Source: CAWCBG01 sp963793845
Lineage (GTDB): Bacteria > Acidobacteriota > Terriglobia > Terriglobales > Acidobacteriaceae
DNA length: 64,000 bases
Assembly (NCBI GenBank): GCA_963793845.1
Contig: CAWCBG010000012.1
Location: 532,606 to 596,605, forward strand
Reading direction: 5' to 3'
The notes under the pieces were generated by a model. It was given only the letters and a program-made list of their open reading frames with translations. It was not told where the DNA came from and searched no databases. Shown here one piece after another: positions 1 to 9,292 of the stretch; position 1 is the first letter of the stretch; each line of letters opens with the position of its first letter. The translations under genes were made by a program, and so were the position numbers.

Positions 1-913
1 TTTCGTTCATCTGCTTCGACAGCGACGGATCGACTTCGTCATGGTCGCCGGCAATGATCAGCGTTGGAACCTTGATGGACGGCAGCTTGTCGACGTACTC
101 CACCGACTTCAGGTTGCCGTCGATCACGAACTCTCCGTTGGAGCCCCACATCTCGCGATAGAGGTCCCAGGAGTTATTGCCCGTAGCCAGCGGATCGTAG
201 TTGGGATCGGGATGACGGCCGTAGAGATACGGAAAGTATCCGTCGCCCCAGGCGAGCGTCATGTATTCCGGCGTGTAGCGGTTGCGCTCCCACGGCTTGC
301 CGTGGCCGTAAAGGCCCTGGGCTTCGAGCTTGTCGATCTGGTTGCGGATGTCGGCAGGCATCTTCTGCTTCATGCGTACGAAGACCTGATTCATCTCCGC
401 CGTGCTGGGAAAGGTGCTGGCCAGAATCAGATGCGTGAGGTTCTGCTGATACTTCAAGGCGTAGGCTTGGGCGAGCACGCCGCCATACGAGTGACCCAGA
501 AGACTGATCTTGCCGAGGCCCAGCTCGCGGCGGACATCTTCGACGTCTTCGACCATGTTCTCGACGGTGTATCCGCTGGGATCGTCGAGCTTCTCTGACC
601 GGCCGGACCCGCGCTCGTCGATGAAAATGAGCCGGTTGCTGCGGGCAAGCGGAAGCAGGTAGGGCAGAAAGTAGTCGTGCGAAGCGCCGGGGCCGCCATG
701 AACGATCAGCAGCGGCGCGCCGCGGCCAAGGATCAGGTAGTAGATCATGACGCCGTGAGCGTCCACGAAGCCTTCCTGCACCGGGTAGACGTTCGGTCCA
801 GGCACGACGGTCTGATGGGAGACAGCTTGCGCGAAGACTGGCCGCGACGCCGTCAGAAAAACGGCACATGCAGCCAACAGCAATATTGGATTGAGCAGGG
901 ATTTTGGCTTCAT
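1..913 (-). CDS. exported alpha/beta hydrolase, proline iminopeptidase-like (3' end outside window)
   Basis: The frame is open from ATG at 913 to the window edge (about 304 codons), so the C-terminus is missing. The N-terminus is a typical signal peptide (basic MKPK, hydrophobic stretch, AQA cleavage site near residue 30). The alpha/beta hydrolase signature is clear: HGGPGASH oxyanion segment at about residues 72-79, nucleophile elbow GHSYGG with Ser142, and GDHDEV near the edge, which would supply the acidic residue. HGGPG plus GHSYGG is the pattern of proline iminopeptidases and related aminopeptidases. An exported peptidase or esterase is inferred; the substrate cannot be read. The catalytic His lies beyond the edge. 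Confidence 0.85.
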   Translation of the reverse strand, partial: MKPKSLLNPILLLAACAVFLTASRPVFAQAVSHQTVVPGPNVYPVQEGFVDAHGVMIYYLILGRGAPLLIVHGGPGASHDYFLPYLLPLARSNRLIFIDERGSGRSEKLDDPSGYTVENMVEDVEDVRRELGLGKISLLGHSYGGVLAQAYALKYQQNLTHLILASTFPSTAEMNQVFVRMKQKMPADIRNQIDKLEAQGLYGHGKPWERNRYTPEYMTLAWGDGYFPYLYGRHPDPNYDPLATGNNSWDLYREMWGSNGEFVIDGNLKSVEYVDKLPSIKVPTLIIAGDHDEVDPSLSKQMNE

Positions 914-1342
914 GCGGCCAAATATTACCGGAAACTGCGGAAGGAATACCACGGGCGATCCAAGCCCACTAAAGTGTAGCTCGTTGGGTTAACTGGCCTG
1001 ATGCCTTTTACGGCCAATGGCGGTTGACCTTCCCGAGGCTTATACGTCTGATTTCATAGAACTTACTTCGCGAGAGCGAAGGAGATTGGAGTTTTAACAC
1101 ACTTTTCGGGGAACTGCCTGATTTAGCTTGAAATGCGGGCAAAACCGGGTTAACATATCACGTTCGTTTGGGTCGAACCAAAGCAGTTTGGTTGTGTCCA
1201 CGCCCAGGATACAACTCTGGCCCTGGGTCATGAATCTTTCAGGAAAATCGGCGAATCGAACTTAGTAGGCCCGACATTTAAGCCGATGGGACCCGACCAA
1301 TTCAGGGATTACATCTCCGAAGACAGGAACAAAAACAACACA
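914..1342. other. intergenic region, no gene seen
   Basis: About 430 bases separate the divergent hydrolase gene and the small gene at 1343. The stretch must contain promoters for both directions. I see no convincing RNA gene, no Rho-independent terminator and no well-supported reading frame in it. Confidence 0.5.
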
Positions 1343-1570
1343 ATGGCAAAGCGACGCGGCAATCCTAACTGGGGCAAGCCGGAACCGATTGGTCCGGTTG
1401 TTCCCACGATCACGGAGTTTGAGCAGGTGGTGAAGGAGTTCAAACTCGCGCCCGATCAATACATTCGCTCGACCCGTTTGCGCGAATGGGCGCGTAAGAA
1501 CAAGAACTCCAAGTACATTCCCGAGCCCCTTTTGGAAGCCTGGGGCTTCGAGATTGAATCCACCCTGTAA
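1343..1570 (+). CDS. small basic hypothetical protein
   Basis: Encodes 75 aa from the ATG at 1343, beginning MAKRRGNPNWGKPEP. An in-frame upstream ATG at 1286 would add 19 polar residues, but the MAKRRGNPNWGK start looks like the natural N-terminus, and a weak purine stretch (agacagga) lies upstream of it. The protein is basic at the N-terminus, has no membrane segment and ends in an acidic/aromatic tail. I recognise it only as a small soluble protein; no function is assigned. A strong terminator follows directly, so it is probably monocistronic. Confidence 0.7.
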   Translation: MAKRRGNPNWGKPEPIGPVVPTITEFEQVVKEFKLAPDQYIRSTRLREWARKNKNSKYIPEPLLEAWGFEIESTL

Positions 1571-1590
1571 GTAAAGGGCTTTCTGGAACG

Positions 1591-1617
1591 GGGCCGCCAC
1601 GCGCGGCCCTTTTTTTT
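1591..1617 (+). terminator. Rho-independent terminator
   Basis: A perfect 7-bp stem GGGCCGC/GCGGCCC with a 5-nt loop is followed by a run of eight T. It lies 20 bases after the stop of the small gene at 1343-1570. Confidence 0.9.
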
Positions 1618-1643
1618 CGCAATTACACTGAGCAGCTGGGATC

Positions 1644-2006
1644 ATGGCAAAATTCGAAAAGCACTTGTTTATCTGCACCAACCAGCGACCCGAAGGAAAC
1701 CCGCGCGGCTCATGCGATCCGTCAGGACGAGCGGAATTGCATCAAGCCTTCAAGTCAGCGCTGGCCGCTCGCGGTCTCAAGGGTAAGGTCCGCGCCAACA
1801 AAGCAGGATGTCTCGACCAATGCGAGCACGGACCGAACGTCGTGGTTTATCCCGAGGCGATCTGGTACGGCAATGTCAGCGTGAATGACGTGGACGAAAT
1901 CTTGGACTCGCACATCATCGGCAATCGGCCAGTTGAACGGCTCCTGATCGCGGACTCATGCTTGAACGCTGAAAGTTGTCCGCACAAACCGCGCAGAACA
2001 TCCTAG
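1644..2006 (+). CDS. thioredoxin-like [2Fe-2S] ferredoxin
   Basis: A 120-residue protein of the thioredoxin-like [2Fe-2S] ferredoxin family. Four cysteines have the family spacing: Cys11 in the first beta strand (FICTN), Cys24 (GSCDPSG), then Cys56 and Cys60 in AGCLDQCEHG, followed by the VVVYPE/WYG strand that closes the fold. These would bind one [2Fe-2S] cluster for electron transfer or a regulatory role; the partner is unknown. The C-terminal 25 residues are not typical of the family and overlap the region before the next gene. A paralogue lies at 10419-10832. Confidence 0.85.
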   Translation: MAKFEKHLFICTNQRPEGNPRGSCDPSGRAELHQAFKSALAARGLKGKVRANKAGCLDQCEHGPNVVVYPEAIWYGNVSVNDVDEILDSHIIGNRPVERLLIADSCLNAESCPHKPRRTS

Positions 2007-2080
2007 GCATTATTTTCGACCCGGCCTTCGGGTCAGCATCGAAAGTTACTGTGACTTTCAATAACGATCAGACCGTCGCC

Positions 2081-2653
2081 ATGTTAGCTGGTACCAGCTT
2101 TGCGGCCGGACTGAACGTCTACGCAACGGTCGCAACGCTAGGATTGCTGTCCCGCTTCGAAGTCATTTCCCTTCCCGCCTCCCTCGATGTGGTCGAAAAC
2201 TGGTGGATCATCGGGGTTTCACTGGCGATGTTCGTCATCGAGTTCTTTGCCGACAAGATTCCCGCCTTCGACCTGGTCTGGAATGCGCTGCAGACCTTCG
2301 TTCGCGTCCCGGTTGCTGCCTACCTGGCTTACGCAGCCTCCTCTCACCTGTCACCGAAGATGCAACTGGCCTCGGGATTGCTTGGAGCCGCTATCGCCTT
2401 CGCGGCGCACGGCGGCAAGACCGCGCTGCGCGCTGCTGTAACGCCCTCGCCGGAACCCTTCTCGAACGTGGCGTTAAGCTTCGGCGAGGACGTCGGCGCA
2501 ATCTCGCTGTCCTGGGTCGCCGTGCAGCATCCTTATATCGCAGCTACGGTTGTCGTGGTGCTGCTGGTGGTGATCGTTCTGCTGACGCGGTGGGTTATTT
2601 CTTCGCTGATACGCCTGTTCAGCCGCGCACGATCCGCTCTGCTAACAAGCTGA
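2081..2653 (+). CDS. DUF4126-type integral membrane protein
   Basis: A membrane protein with about five hydrophobic segments. It starts with LAGTSFAAGLN and contains the conserved central block FFADKIPAFD and the HGGKTA and TPSPEPFSN motifs, as in DUF4126 proteins. I chose the ATG at 2081 because the first membrane helix begins there. GTG at 2051 and TTG at 1976 are in-frame alternatives, the latter overlapping the ferredoxin gene by 31 bases; none has a strong ribosome binding site. Function of the family is unknown. Confidence 0.8.
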   Translation: MLAGTSFAAGLNVYATVATLGLLSRFEVISLPASLDVVENWWIIGVSLAMFVIEFFADKIPAFDLVWNALQTFVRVPVAAYLAYAASSHLSPKMQLASGLLGAAIAFAAHGGKTALRAAVTPSPEPFSNVALSFGEDVGAISLSWVAVQHPYIAATVVVVLLVVIVLLTRWVISSLIRLFSRARSALLTS

Positions 2654-2816
2654 GGCGCGATTTTCATCGGAGTGCAATAGCTGTCTTAAAATCATTGCTG
2701 CGCGCCGCCGCTTGCCATACACTGTGCTTGCCCGATCCAAATTCAAAACGACGGGCGTCGTCGAGGGTTTCCGCCGTGGCCACGGATTTTCGTCTCTGAG
2801 AACGTGGCAGACACTC

Positions 2817-3191
2817 ATGCAAAAGGCACGAGCGATCAGAATACTAATCTTAAGCCGGGACGTCTCGCTCGTGAGTTCCAGGACCAATCTGCTGACCCTG
2901 GCTGGGTACTCCGCGGAATTCGAGCCGGACCACGAGCGGGCATTGCGGCGCGTACGCTCCCGGCGTTTTCACCTGGTAGTCCTGAGCAATAGCTTCACCA
3001 GGGACGAGCAACTTGGACTGCGCGCCAAGCTCATCCTCGGACGGCCCGGCTTGCCGGTCCTCCTGCTATCCAACGAGCAGGACAGCGCCGACAGTTTTCT
3101 TGCATCGGTCGAGGCGACCTTGCGGAGTCGCGAGCACGCCACCACTCCCTCCGAAGACGGGCCCAACCCACCTCGCCGGCCCAAAGCCTAG
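2817..3191 (+). CDS. receiver-like protein lacking the phosphoacceptor aspartate
   Basis: Encodes 124 aa from ATG 2817. The pattern is that of a CheY-like receiver: strand RILILSRD, helix, strand AEFEPDHERAL, strand HLVVLSNSF, then PVLLLSNEQD. At the end of strand 3, where receivers carry the phosphorylated Asp, there is LSN, and the Thr/Lys switch residues are not evident. It therefore looks like an atypical receiver (pseudo-receiver) that cannot be phosphorylated conventionally. No output domain is attached. The last 25 residues are proline-rich and basic. An upstream in-frame start at 2712 is possible but adds sequence unrelated to the fold. Confidence 0.6.
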   Translation: MQKARAIRILILSRDVSLVSSRTNLLTLAGYSAEFEPDHERALRRVRSRRFHLVVLSNSFTRDEQLGLRAKLILGRPGLPVLLLSNEQDSADSFLASVEATLRSREHATTPSEDGPNPPRRPKA

Positions 3192-3320
3192 CGGTAGTTC
3201 AGCCTCGCTGCCGGATACCGCGCGTTGACCCTGCCGATAGCGGCGTGCGATAGTTAGGTGTCTTTCACATAAATGTAACAAATCGAGCAGACGCGCCCAC
3301 TGTGTTGACGAGACCACTTC

Positions 3321-3941
3321 ATGGCCCGGTTTATCCCGCGTGAAACCAAGTTTTTCGACATGTTCGCTGACATCGCGAACAACGTTATCGCCGGTGCGAA
3401 GGTCCTCGCCGATCTCCTGAACGACTACGACTACGAAAAACTGCCCGTCGCCGTTCAGCGGATCAAGGACATTGAGCATCGCGGCGACGACATGACCCAC
3501 AAAATCCTGATCAAGCTGAATCAGACGTTTATCACTCCGTTTGACCGGGAAGACATCCACCTGCTGGCGTCCTCGCTCGATGATGTGCTCGACTTCATCA
3601 ACGGCGCCAGCGATCGATTGCTCACTTACAAGATCACCGAACCTTCCCCTTCGGCCAAGGTGTTGGCTGATATCGTTTTGCGGCAAACCGAAGAATTGGG
3701 CAAGGCCGTGGCTCTGCTCAATAAGGACTCCAAAGTTCTCGAGCACTGCGTCGAGGTGAACCGCCTGGAGAACGAGGCCGACGGCGTGAGTCGCGAGGCG
3801 ATTGGGCGACTGTTCGAACGCGAGAAGGACCCAATCACCCTGATCAAGCTGAAGGAACTTCTGGAAATCCTGGAAACTGCCAGCGACAAAGCCGAGGACG
3901 CAGCCAACGTACTGGAGACGGTGGTCTTAAAGAACGCTTGA
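3321..3941 (+). CDS. DUF47 family, PhoU-like phosphate transport regulator
   Basis: A 206-residue all-helical protein of the DUF47/TIGR00153 family. It begins FIPRETKFFDMF and carries the acidic metal-binding signatures ITPFDREDI and LDDVLDFI. The family resembles PhoU and is commonly encoded immediately before Pit-type phosphate permeases, where it is thought to regulate them. Here the Pit gene starts 52 bases downstream, so the two probably form an operon and act at the inner face of the membrane. Confidence 0.92.
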   Translation: MARFIPRETKFFDMFADIANNVIAGAKVLADLLNDYDYEKLPVAVQRIKDIEHRGDDMTHKILIKLNQTFITPFDREDIHLLASSLDDVLDFINGASDRLLTYKITEPSPSAKVLADIVLRQTEELGKAVALLNKDSKVLEHCVEVNRLENEADGVSREAIGRLFEREKDPITLIKLKELLEILETASDKAEDAANVLETVVLKNA

Positions 3942-3993
3942 AAACCGACGAAACCTTGGATTCTAGCCGACATTGGACTCGGAGTAAGCGCCC

Positions 3994-5043
3994 GTGAGCA
4001 CAGTAACCATCCTGCTCTTGATCACGGTCGCGACTGCCCTTGTCTTTGATTTCCTCAACGGCTTTCACGATGCTGCCAACAGCATCGCTACCGTGGTCTC
4101 GACCCGGGTTCTTTCGCCGCGACTGGCCGTTGTTTGGGCAGCCGTTTTCAATTTCCTCGCCGCCTTTCTGCTCGGCACGGCCGTCGCCAAAACCATTGGC
4201 AAGGGCATGATCGAGCTCAGTATCGTGACTCAATACGTGGTGCTGGCGGGATTGCTGGGGGCGATTGTTTGGGATGTGCTGACCTGGCTATGGGGACTTC
4301 CGACTTCGTCTTCCCATGCTCTCATCGGCGGATACGCGGGCGCGGCCCTGGCTCGCGCCACGATCATCCATGGCTGGAGATCCGCGCCCCATGTGATCAT
4401 CGCCGCCGGCTGGACGAAGACCCTGATCTTCATCGTGGTCGCTCCGGTGATGGGTTTCGTTATCGGCTTCAGCCTCATGGTCGCGGTTTCGTGGATCTTT
4501 CAGCATCGTTCGCCGCGGCAGGTTGACGGCCTTTTCCGCAAGCTGCAGCTACTGTCGGCTGCTGCCTACAGCCTGGGACATGGCGGCAACGATGCGCAAA
4601 AAACCATGGGTATCGTCGCCGGCGCCCTCTATACCGCCGGCGTGATGAACAAGACCGACTTCGCCGCGAATTGGGGACATTGGCACTGGCCAATCATCCT
4701 TGCAGCCCATACGGCGATTGCCCTTGGAACATATTTTGGCGGCTGGCGCATCGTGCATACCATGGGATCGAAGATCACCAAACTGCGCCCGGTGGGCGGA
4801 TTCTGCGCCGAGACCGCTGGAGCCATTACCCTGTTTGGGACGGCACTCGCGGGAATTCCGGTGAGTACAACCCACACCATCACCGGCGCGATCGTCGGAG
4901 TTGGTAGCACGCAGAGATTGTCGGCGGTGCGTTGGGGAATTGCGCGCCGCATTGTCTGGGCGTGGGTCTTCACCATTCCCGCCTCGGCACTAGTGGCTAT
5001 GGCAGCATTCTGGCTGATCCGGCTGTTCAATCCAGCTGCATGA
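3994..5043 (+). CDS. pit: inorganic phosphate transporter, Pit family
   Basis: A 349-residue permease with about ten transmembrane helices. Both copies of the PHO4 signature are present: FDFLNGFHDAANSIATVV near the N-terminus and SLGHGGNDAQKTMGI near residue 195; PTSSSHAL and VSTTHTITGA are further family motifs. It should catalyse cation-coupled uptake of phosphate or metal-phosphate. The start is GTG at 3994. It follows the DUF47 regulator gene, as is usual for low-affinity phosphate uptake pairs. Confidence 0.95.
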   Translation: MSTVTILLLITVATALVFDFLNGFHDAANSIATVVSTRVLSPRLAVVWAAVFNFLAAFLLGTAVAKTIGKGMIELSIVTQYVVLAGLLGAIVWDVLTWLWGLPTSSSHALIGGYAGAALARATIIHGWRSAPHVIIAAGWTKTLIFIVVAPVMGFVIGFSLMVAVSWIFQHRSPRQVDGLFRKLQLLSAAAYSLGHGGNDAQKTMGIVAGALYTAGVMNKTDFAANWGHWHWPIILAAHTAIALGTYFGGWRIVHTMGSKITKLRPVGGFCAETAGAITLFGTALAGIPVSTTHTITGAIVGVGSTQRLSAVRWGIARRIVWAWVFTIPASALVAMAAFWLIRLFNPAA

Positions 5044-5179
5044 GGAAGGACGCTATTCGCTATTCGCACTTGGCTCTTTGCCGCAACTAAACGCTAACCC
5101 GGGTTACGCTGAGAAGAGTAGCGAGAAGCGAAAAGGCGAAGAGCGTTCTCCTTCCTGCTAGAATTCTTGGTTGGGCAAC

Positions 5180-6346
5180 ATGTCTACCGATTCCCTGTTC
5201 TGCGATGTCGAGACCGCGCTGGCGGAGATCCGTGCTGGACGCATGATTGTGGTCATCGACGACGAAGACCGCGAGAACGAAGGCGACCTGACCATGGCCG
5301 CCGAGAAGATCACGCCCGAGGCCATCAATTTCATGGCCAAGCACGGTCGGGGGCTGGTCTGCCTCGCCATGACCGAGGAGCGACTCGATTACCTGCGACT
5401 GGGGCCGATGTCGTCGGAGAACACCTCGAACTTCGGCACCGCCTTCACCGAATCGATTGACGCTAAAGACGGCGTCACCACCGGCATCTCGGCCTACGAT
5501 CGGGCGCGCACCATTGACGTCGCGATTGATCCGACGACGCGTCCCAACGACCTGGCGCGGCCCGGACACGTCTTCCCCCTCCGTGCGCGAAAGGGCGGGG
5601 TCCTGGTTCGTGCGGGACAGACCGAAGCCTCGGTTGATCTGGCACGGCTCGCGGGATTAGTCCCGGCAGGCGTGATCTGCGAGATCATGAATGATGACGG
5701 CACCATGGCGCGTGTGCCGCAATTATCGGAATTCTGCCGTCAGCATGGCCTGAAGATGTTGACCGTCGCCGAGGTCATTCGCTACCGCATGGCGCATGAA
5801 CGTTACGTGCGGCGGCTGGCCGAAGCCGTCGTCCCCACTGCGTACGGCGAATTCCGCATGATTGCCTATGAGTCGGAGATCACTGGCGATTCGCACATTG
5901 CACTGGTGAAGGGCGATGTCGAGCACGCCGGCGACGAACCTGTGCTGGTGCGCATGCATGCTCATTGCCTAGTGGGTGACGTATTCGGCGCCAACTGGTG
6001 CGAATGCCACAAGACGATTGAAGCGTCGATGAGACGCATTGCCGAAGAAGGCCGTGGCGCGCTCATCTACCTGCATCAGACCTCAAAAGGCTATTCCGTG
6101 GAGAAACTCGGAGAGCGGCTGACCATCCAGTTCCACCACGAGCAACGGCTGCCGACGCTTCCTGAAAGCCAGCGTCGTACCCAGCGGGAGATCGGCATCG
6201 GGGCGCAGATCCTCTCCGACTTGAATCTCCGGCGGATTCGCCTGCTCACCAACCATCCCCGCAAAGTCGCCGGACTGGAAGGTTTTGGGATCGAGATCGT
6301 CGAGCAGGTGCCGGTGTCACAGGTTGGCAAGGCCTCGGTTCGGTGA
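5180..6346 (+). CDS. ribBA: RibBA-type riboflavin protein: DHBP synthase domain with degenerate GTP cyclohydrolase II domain
   Basis: A 388-residue fusion. Residues 1-205 are a full 3,4-dihydroxy-2-butanone-4-phosphate synthase: DDEDRENEGDLTMAAE, NFGTAFTESIDA, RPGHVFPL and the HGLKMLTVAEV end. Residues 210-388 resemble GTP cyclohydrolase II: the Zn site C-x-GDVFG-x-CEC survives and RRIRLLTNHPRKV is present. The segment that should read like QEGRGIGL and carry catalytic residues is replaced by LHQTSKGYSVEK, and the substrate loop is shortened. I expect DHBP synthase activity and doubt cyclohydrolase activity. The start at ATG 5180 is preferred over TTG 5171. Confidence 0.9.
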   Translation: MSTDSLFCDVETALAEIRAGRMIVVIDDEDRENEGDLTMAAEKITPEAINFMAKHGRGLVCLAMTEERLDYLRLGPMSSENTSNFGTAFTESIDAKDGVTTGISAYDRARTIDVAIDPTTRPNDLARPGHVFPLRARKGGVLVRAGQTEASVDLARLAGLVPAGVICEIMNDDGTMARVPQLSEFCRQHGLKMLTVAEVIRYRMAHERYVRRLAEAVVPTAYGEFRMIAYESEITGDSHIALVKGDVEHAGDEPVLVRMHAHCLVGDVFGANWCECHKTIEASMRRIAEEGRGALIYLHQTSKGYSVEKLGERLTIQFHHEQRLPTLPESQRRTQREIGIGAQILSDLNLRRIRLLTNHPRKVAGLEGFGIEIVEQVPVSQVGKASVR

Positions 6347-6528
6347 TCCGCCCTCTGATCACAGATCGCTGCGCCGCCTCGCTGGCCTTTCCTTCGTAAC
6401 AGGGCACTCAGTTGCGAGTGTCGTTTTCATTTGAACATCTATCCCAGCGGTTGCCACCCAACCGCAAGCGCACATACCATGATGTTGACGAGTTCGCCGG
6501 ACCGAGCGTCCGACCGGAGTTTACCTAG

Positions 6529-9291
6529 TTGATCGATCGTACCTTCGGCAGTTATCGCGTCGTATCGAAGCTGGGCAGTGGCGGCATGGGAGTGGTGTAT
6601 GAAGCGGAAGACACCATGCTCGGGCGCCGCGTTGCCATGAAATTCCTGCCGCCGGATCTGGCGCAGAATTCACAAGCGCTCGAGCGTTTCCTGCAGGAGG
6701 CGCGATCCGCGTCCGCTCTCAACCACCCGAACATCTGCACGATCTATAAAGTCGAGCAGCACGATGGCGAGTGGATGATCGTGATGGAATTGCTGCAGGG
6801 GCAGACTCTGGATCGACTGATCAACGACCAGCCGCTTAAGGTCGAACAACTTCTCGACGTCTCCATACAAATCGCCGACGCCCTCGACGCCGCTCACCAG
6901 CACGGCATTATTCATCGTGACATCAAGCCTTCGAACATTTTTGTCACTACGCGAGGAGTGGCCAAGGTGCTCGACTTTGGTTTGGCCAAGCTGACCGCGC
7001 AGAAACGGGCCGTCGCTGAGACCATTGGTGGAGGCGCCACGACTGCGGTCGATTCCGGACCGCCGCTGACCGTGCCTGGTACAACCGTTGGTACCGTCGC
7101 CTATATGTCACCCGAACAGGCGCGGAGCGAGGAACTGGATTCCCGGACAGACCTTTTCTCCTTCGGTGCTGTGCTCTACCAGATGGCGACCGGCAAGATG
7201 CCGTTCGAAGGCAAGACCTCGGCGGTCATCTTCGCGGCCATCCTGGAGCACGATCCTCCGCCGGTGCTCGAGCGCAATCCCCAGCTTCCACCCAAGCTGG
7301 CCGAGATCATCGAAAAGGCCCTGGAGAAGGACCGGGAACTACGTTGCCAGAGTGCGGCCGAACTGAAGGCCGACCTCAAGCGTTTGCAACGCAACTACGG
7401 CGCAGGAAAATCGAGAACGGGTCTCGTCTCCGACCCCGAGTCTTCTGGGACGATCAGCGGAGTGACATCCACCAGGACCACACTTCCGTCACCGGCTTCC
7501 AGCGGATCGGTCCTTCTCGGAGAAGCAAAGCGTCACAAATTCGTCGTGACGATCGGCGCGATCGTCGTACTCTCATTACTGGCGGCGCTGGGAGCGCTCC
7601 TGTATTCCCAGCTGCACGCCAAGCCGGCGAGGACATCGTCGCAGCAGATGTCGATCGAACGTCTCACCAACGACGGCAGGACGAACGGATCGACCAACAT
7701 TTCCCCTGACGGCAAGTACGTGGTGTATGAAGTGGAACGCGAGGGCAAGCTCAGCCTGTGGCTACGGCAGGTCGCTACGGCCAGCAGTGTCAAACTGGTT
7801 CCCGACAGCGAAACCGGCTATGGCGGCACTACGTTTTCTCCTGATGGCAACTTCGTCTATTACCAGAAGGCCAGCAAGGAAGAGCCGCTCGGCGCCTTGT
7901 ATGTCGTGCCGACCCTAGGCGGTACGCCGCGCAAGATCCTTTCCAACATCGCCAGCCCGGTCACCTTCTCGCCGGATGGCAAGCAAATAGCCTACGTCCG
8001 TGAGCACTCGGCCGAAGGGCCCACATCCCAGCTCGTGATCGCGAATACGGACGGCATCGGCGAGCGGGCACTGTTCACCGGCAGAGTTGCCGTCGATTGG
8101 TTCGATGTGCATGGCCCCTCGTGGTCGCCCGACGGCAAGAAAATCGCTGTGGGCGTCAAACGCCTGAATCGCGAAGGCTACAGCACTGGAGTTTCTTTGA
8201 TCGATATGAATGGGACCATGACCCTGCTGGTGCCGAGCTTCCCGGGCGACATTGCCCGGGTACAGTGGCTACACGATGGCTCAGGGTTGGTGGTTTCAGG
8301 AACTCCGACGTTTGGGTCCAGTCTCAATCAGCTCTGGATGGTCGCTTACCCACATGGCGAGCTTTCTCGAATTACCAACGATTTGAATGCCTATGGGCAG
8401 TTGAGCCTCGGGCTTACGGAAGACGATTCGGCACTGGTCACCATTCAACAGATGTCGCGGTCGAATTTATGGCTGGCGCCCACACCCACCGGGGAGCCAA
8501 AGGCAATCAGCCGCGGGGTGGATGACGGCGCTGGAGCGGTCGCCTTTGGCGATAACAAGATCGCGTTCACCTCAAGCGCTTCAGGAGCTTACGCAATCTG
8601 GGTGACGGACACCTCCGGCGCAGCGCCTGTGCAGGTTACACCACCGGACCACGTGCCCGAAGGCGTCTCCGTTTCGCGGGACGGTCGCTATGTGGCCTAC
8701 TGCGCGATCCCGAAATCGAATGCACAGCCAAACGTGTGGATCGTCAACAGTGATGGCACGAATCTCCGGCAGTTGACCAGGACCAATGCGGATGAGATGG
8801 CGGCATTTTCCGCCGATGGCCAGTACGTCTATTACAACCACTGGGCTGAGGGAAAGGTGCACATCTTCAAGATGCCGGTGGCGGGCGGCGATGCGGTACA
8901 GCTGACTGACTATCAGGCGGAGACTCCGGAAGTGTCGAATCGCGGCGATCGGATGACCGCCCGCTATTACGACGAGAAAACATTGCAGTGGAAAGTTGCC
9001 GTAATTTCGACTGCCGATGGAAAGCTGCTGCAGGTACTCGACCTGAATCCCGCGATCAACGGCGGAACGCCCGGCTGGTTGCCCGGTGACGATGCCGTGG
9101 TCTACTACGAGAGCAAAAATCAGATTCCGAATCTTTGGAAGTTGTCGCTCAAGACCGGAGAGCGCACCCGGTTGACCCACTTCACTACGCCCGCGGTTCT
9201 GTTCAGTTACGCCATCAACTCTGACGGCGAGCTGGTGATGGGCCAGGGACGCATGGATTCCGACGCGATTCTGATCAGGAATTTCCGCTAG
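6529..9291 (+). CDS. membrane serine/threonine protein kinase with PD40/TolB-like propeller sensor
   Basis: A 920-residue Hanks-type kinase. Visible motifs are the glycine loop GSGGMG (about 17-22), invariant Lys in VAMKF, catalytic loop HRDIKPSN (about 130), DFG, and GTVAYMSPEQ in the activation segment. After a linker, one transmembrane helix (about 338-360) leads to an extracytoplasmic C-terminal half with repeated SPDGKxxxY blades of the PD40/WD40-like propeller. The kinase would sit in the cytoplasm and the propeller in the periplasm as sensor. This architecture is very common in Acidobacteria. The start is TTG at 6529, the only start that keeps the full kinase fold. Confidence 0.93.
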   Translation: MIDRTFGSYRVVSKLGSGGMGVVYEAEDTMLGRRVAMKFLPPDLAQNSQALERFLQEARSASALNHPNICTIYKVEQHDGEWMIVMELLQGQTLDRLINDQPLKVEQLLDVSIQIADALDAAHQHGIIHRDIKPSNIFVTTRGVAKVLDFGLAKLTAQKRAVAETIGGGATTAVDSGPPLTVPGTTVGTVAYMSPEQARSEELDSRTDLFSFGAVLYQMATGKMPFEGKTSAVIFAAILEHDPPPVLERNPQLPPKLAEIIEKALEKDRELRCQSAAELKADLKRLQRNYGAGKSRTGLVSDPESSGTISGVTSTRTTLPSPASSGSVLLGEAKRHKFVVTIGAIVVLSLLAALGALLYSQLHAKPARTSSQQMSIERLTNDGRTNGSTNISPDGKYVVYEVEREGKLSLWLRQVATASSVKLVPDSETGYGGTTFSPDGNFVYYQKASKEEPLGALYVVPTLGGTPRKILSNIASPVTFSPDGKQIAYVREHSAEGPTSQLVIANTDGIGERALFTGRVAVDWFDVHGPSWSPDGKKIAVGVKRLNREGYSTGVSLIDMNGTMTLLVPSFPGDIARVQWLHDGSGLVVSGTPTFGSSLNQLWMVAYPHGELSRITNDLNAYGQLSLGLTEDDSALVTIQQMSRSNLWLAPTPTGEPKAISRGVDDGAGAVAFGDNKIAFTSSASGAYAIWVTDTSGAAPVQVTPPDHVPEGVSVSRDGRYVAYCAIPKSNAQPNVWIVNSDGTNLRQLTRTNADEMAAFSADGQYVYYNHWAEGKVHIFKMPVAGGDAVQLTDYQAETPEVSNRGDRMTARYYDEKTLQWKVAVISTADGKLLQVLDLNPAINGGTPGWLPGDDAVVYYESKNQIPNLWKLSLKTGERTRLTHFTTPAVLFSYAINSDGELVMGQGRMDSDAILIRNFR

Positions 9292-9292
9292 C

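Noticed and set aside
174..869. 231-codon minus-strand open frame opposite and overlapping the first gene
   Set aside because: It is in another frame of the hydrolase gene, is Arg/Pro-rich and lacks family motifs, while the alternative frame carries a signal peptide, HGGPG and GHSYGG.
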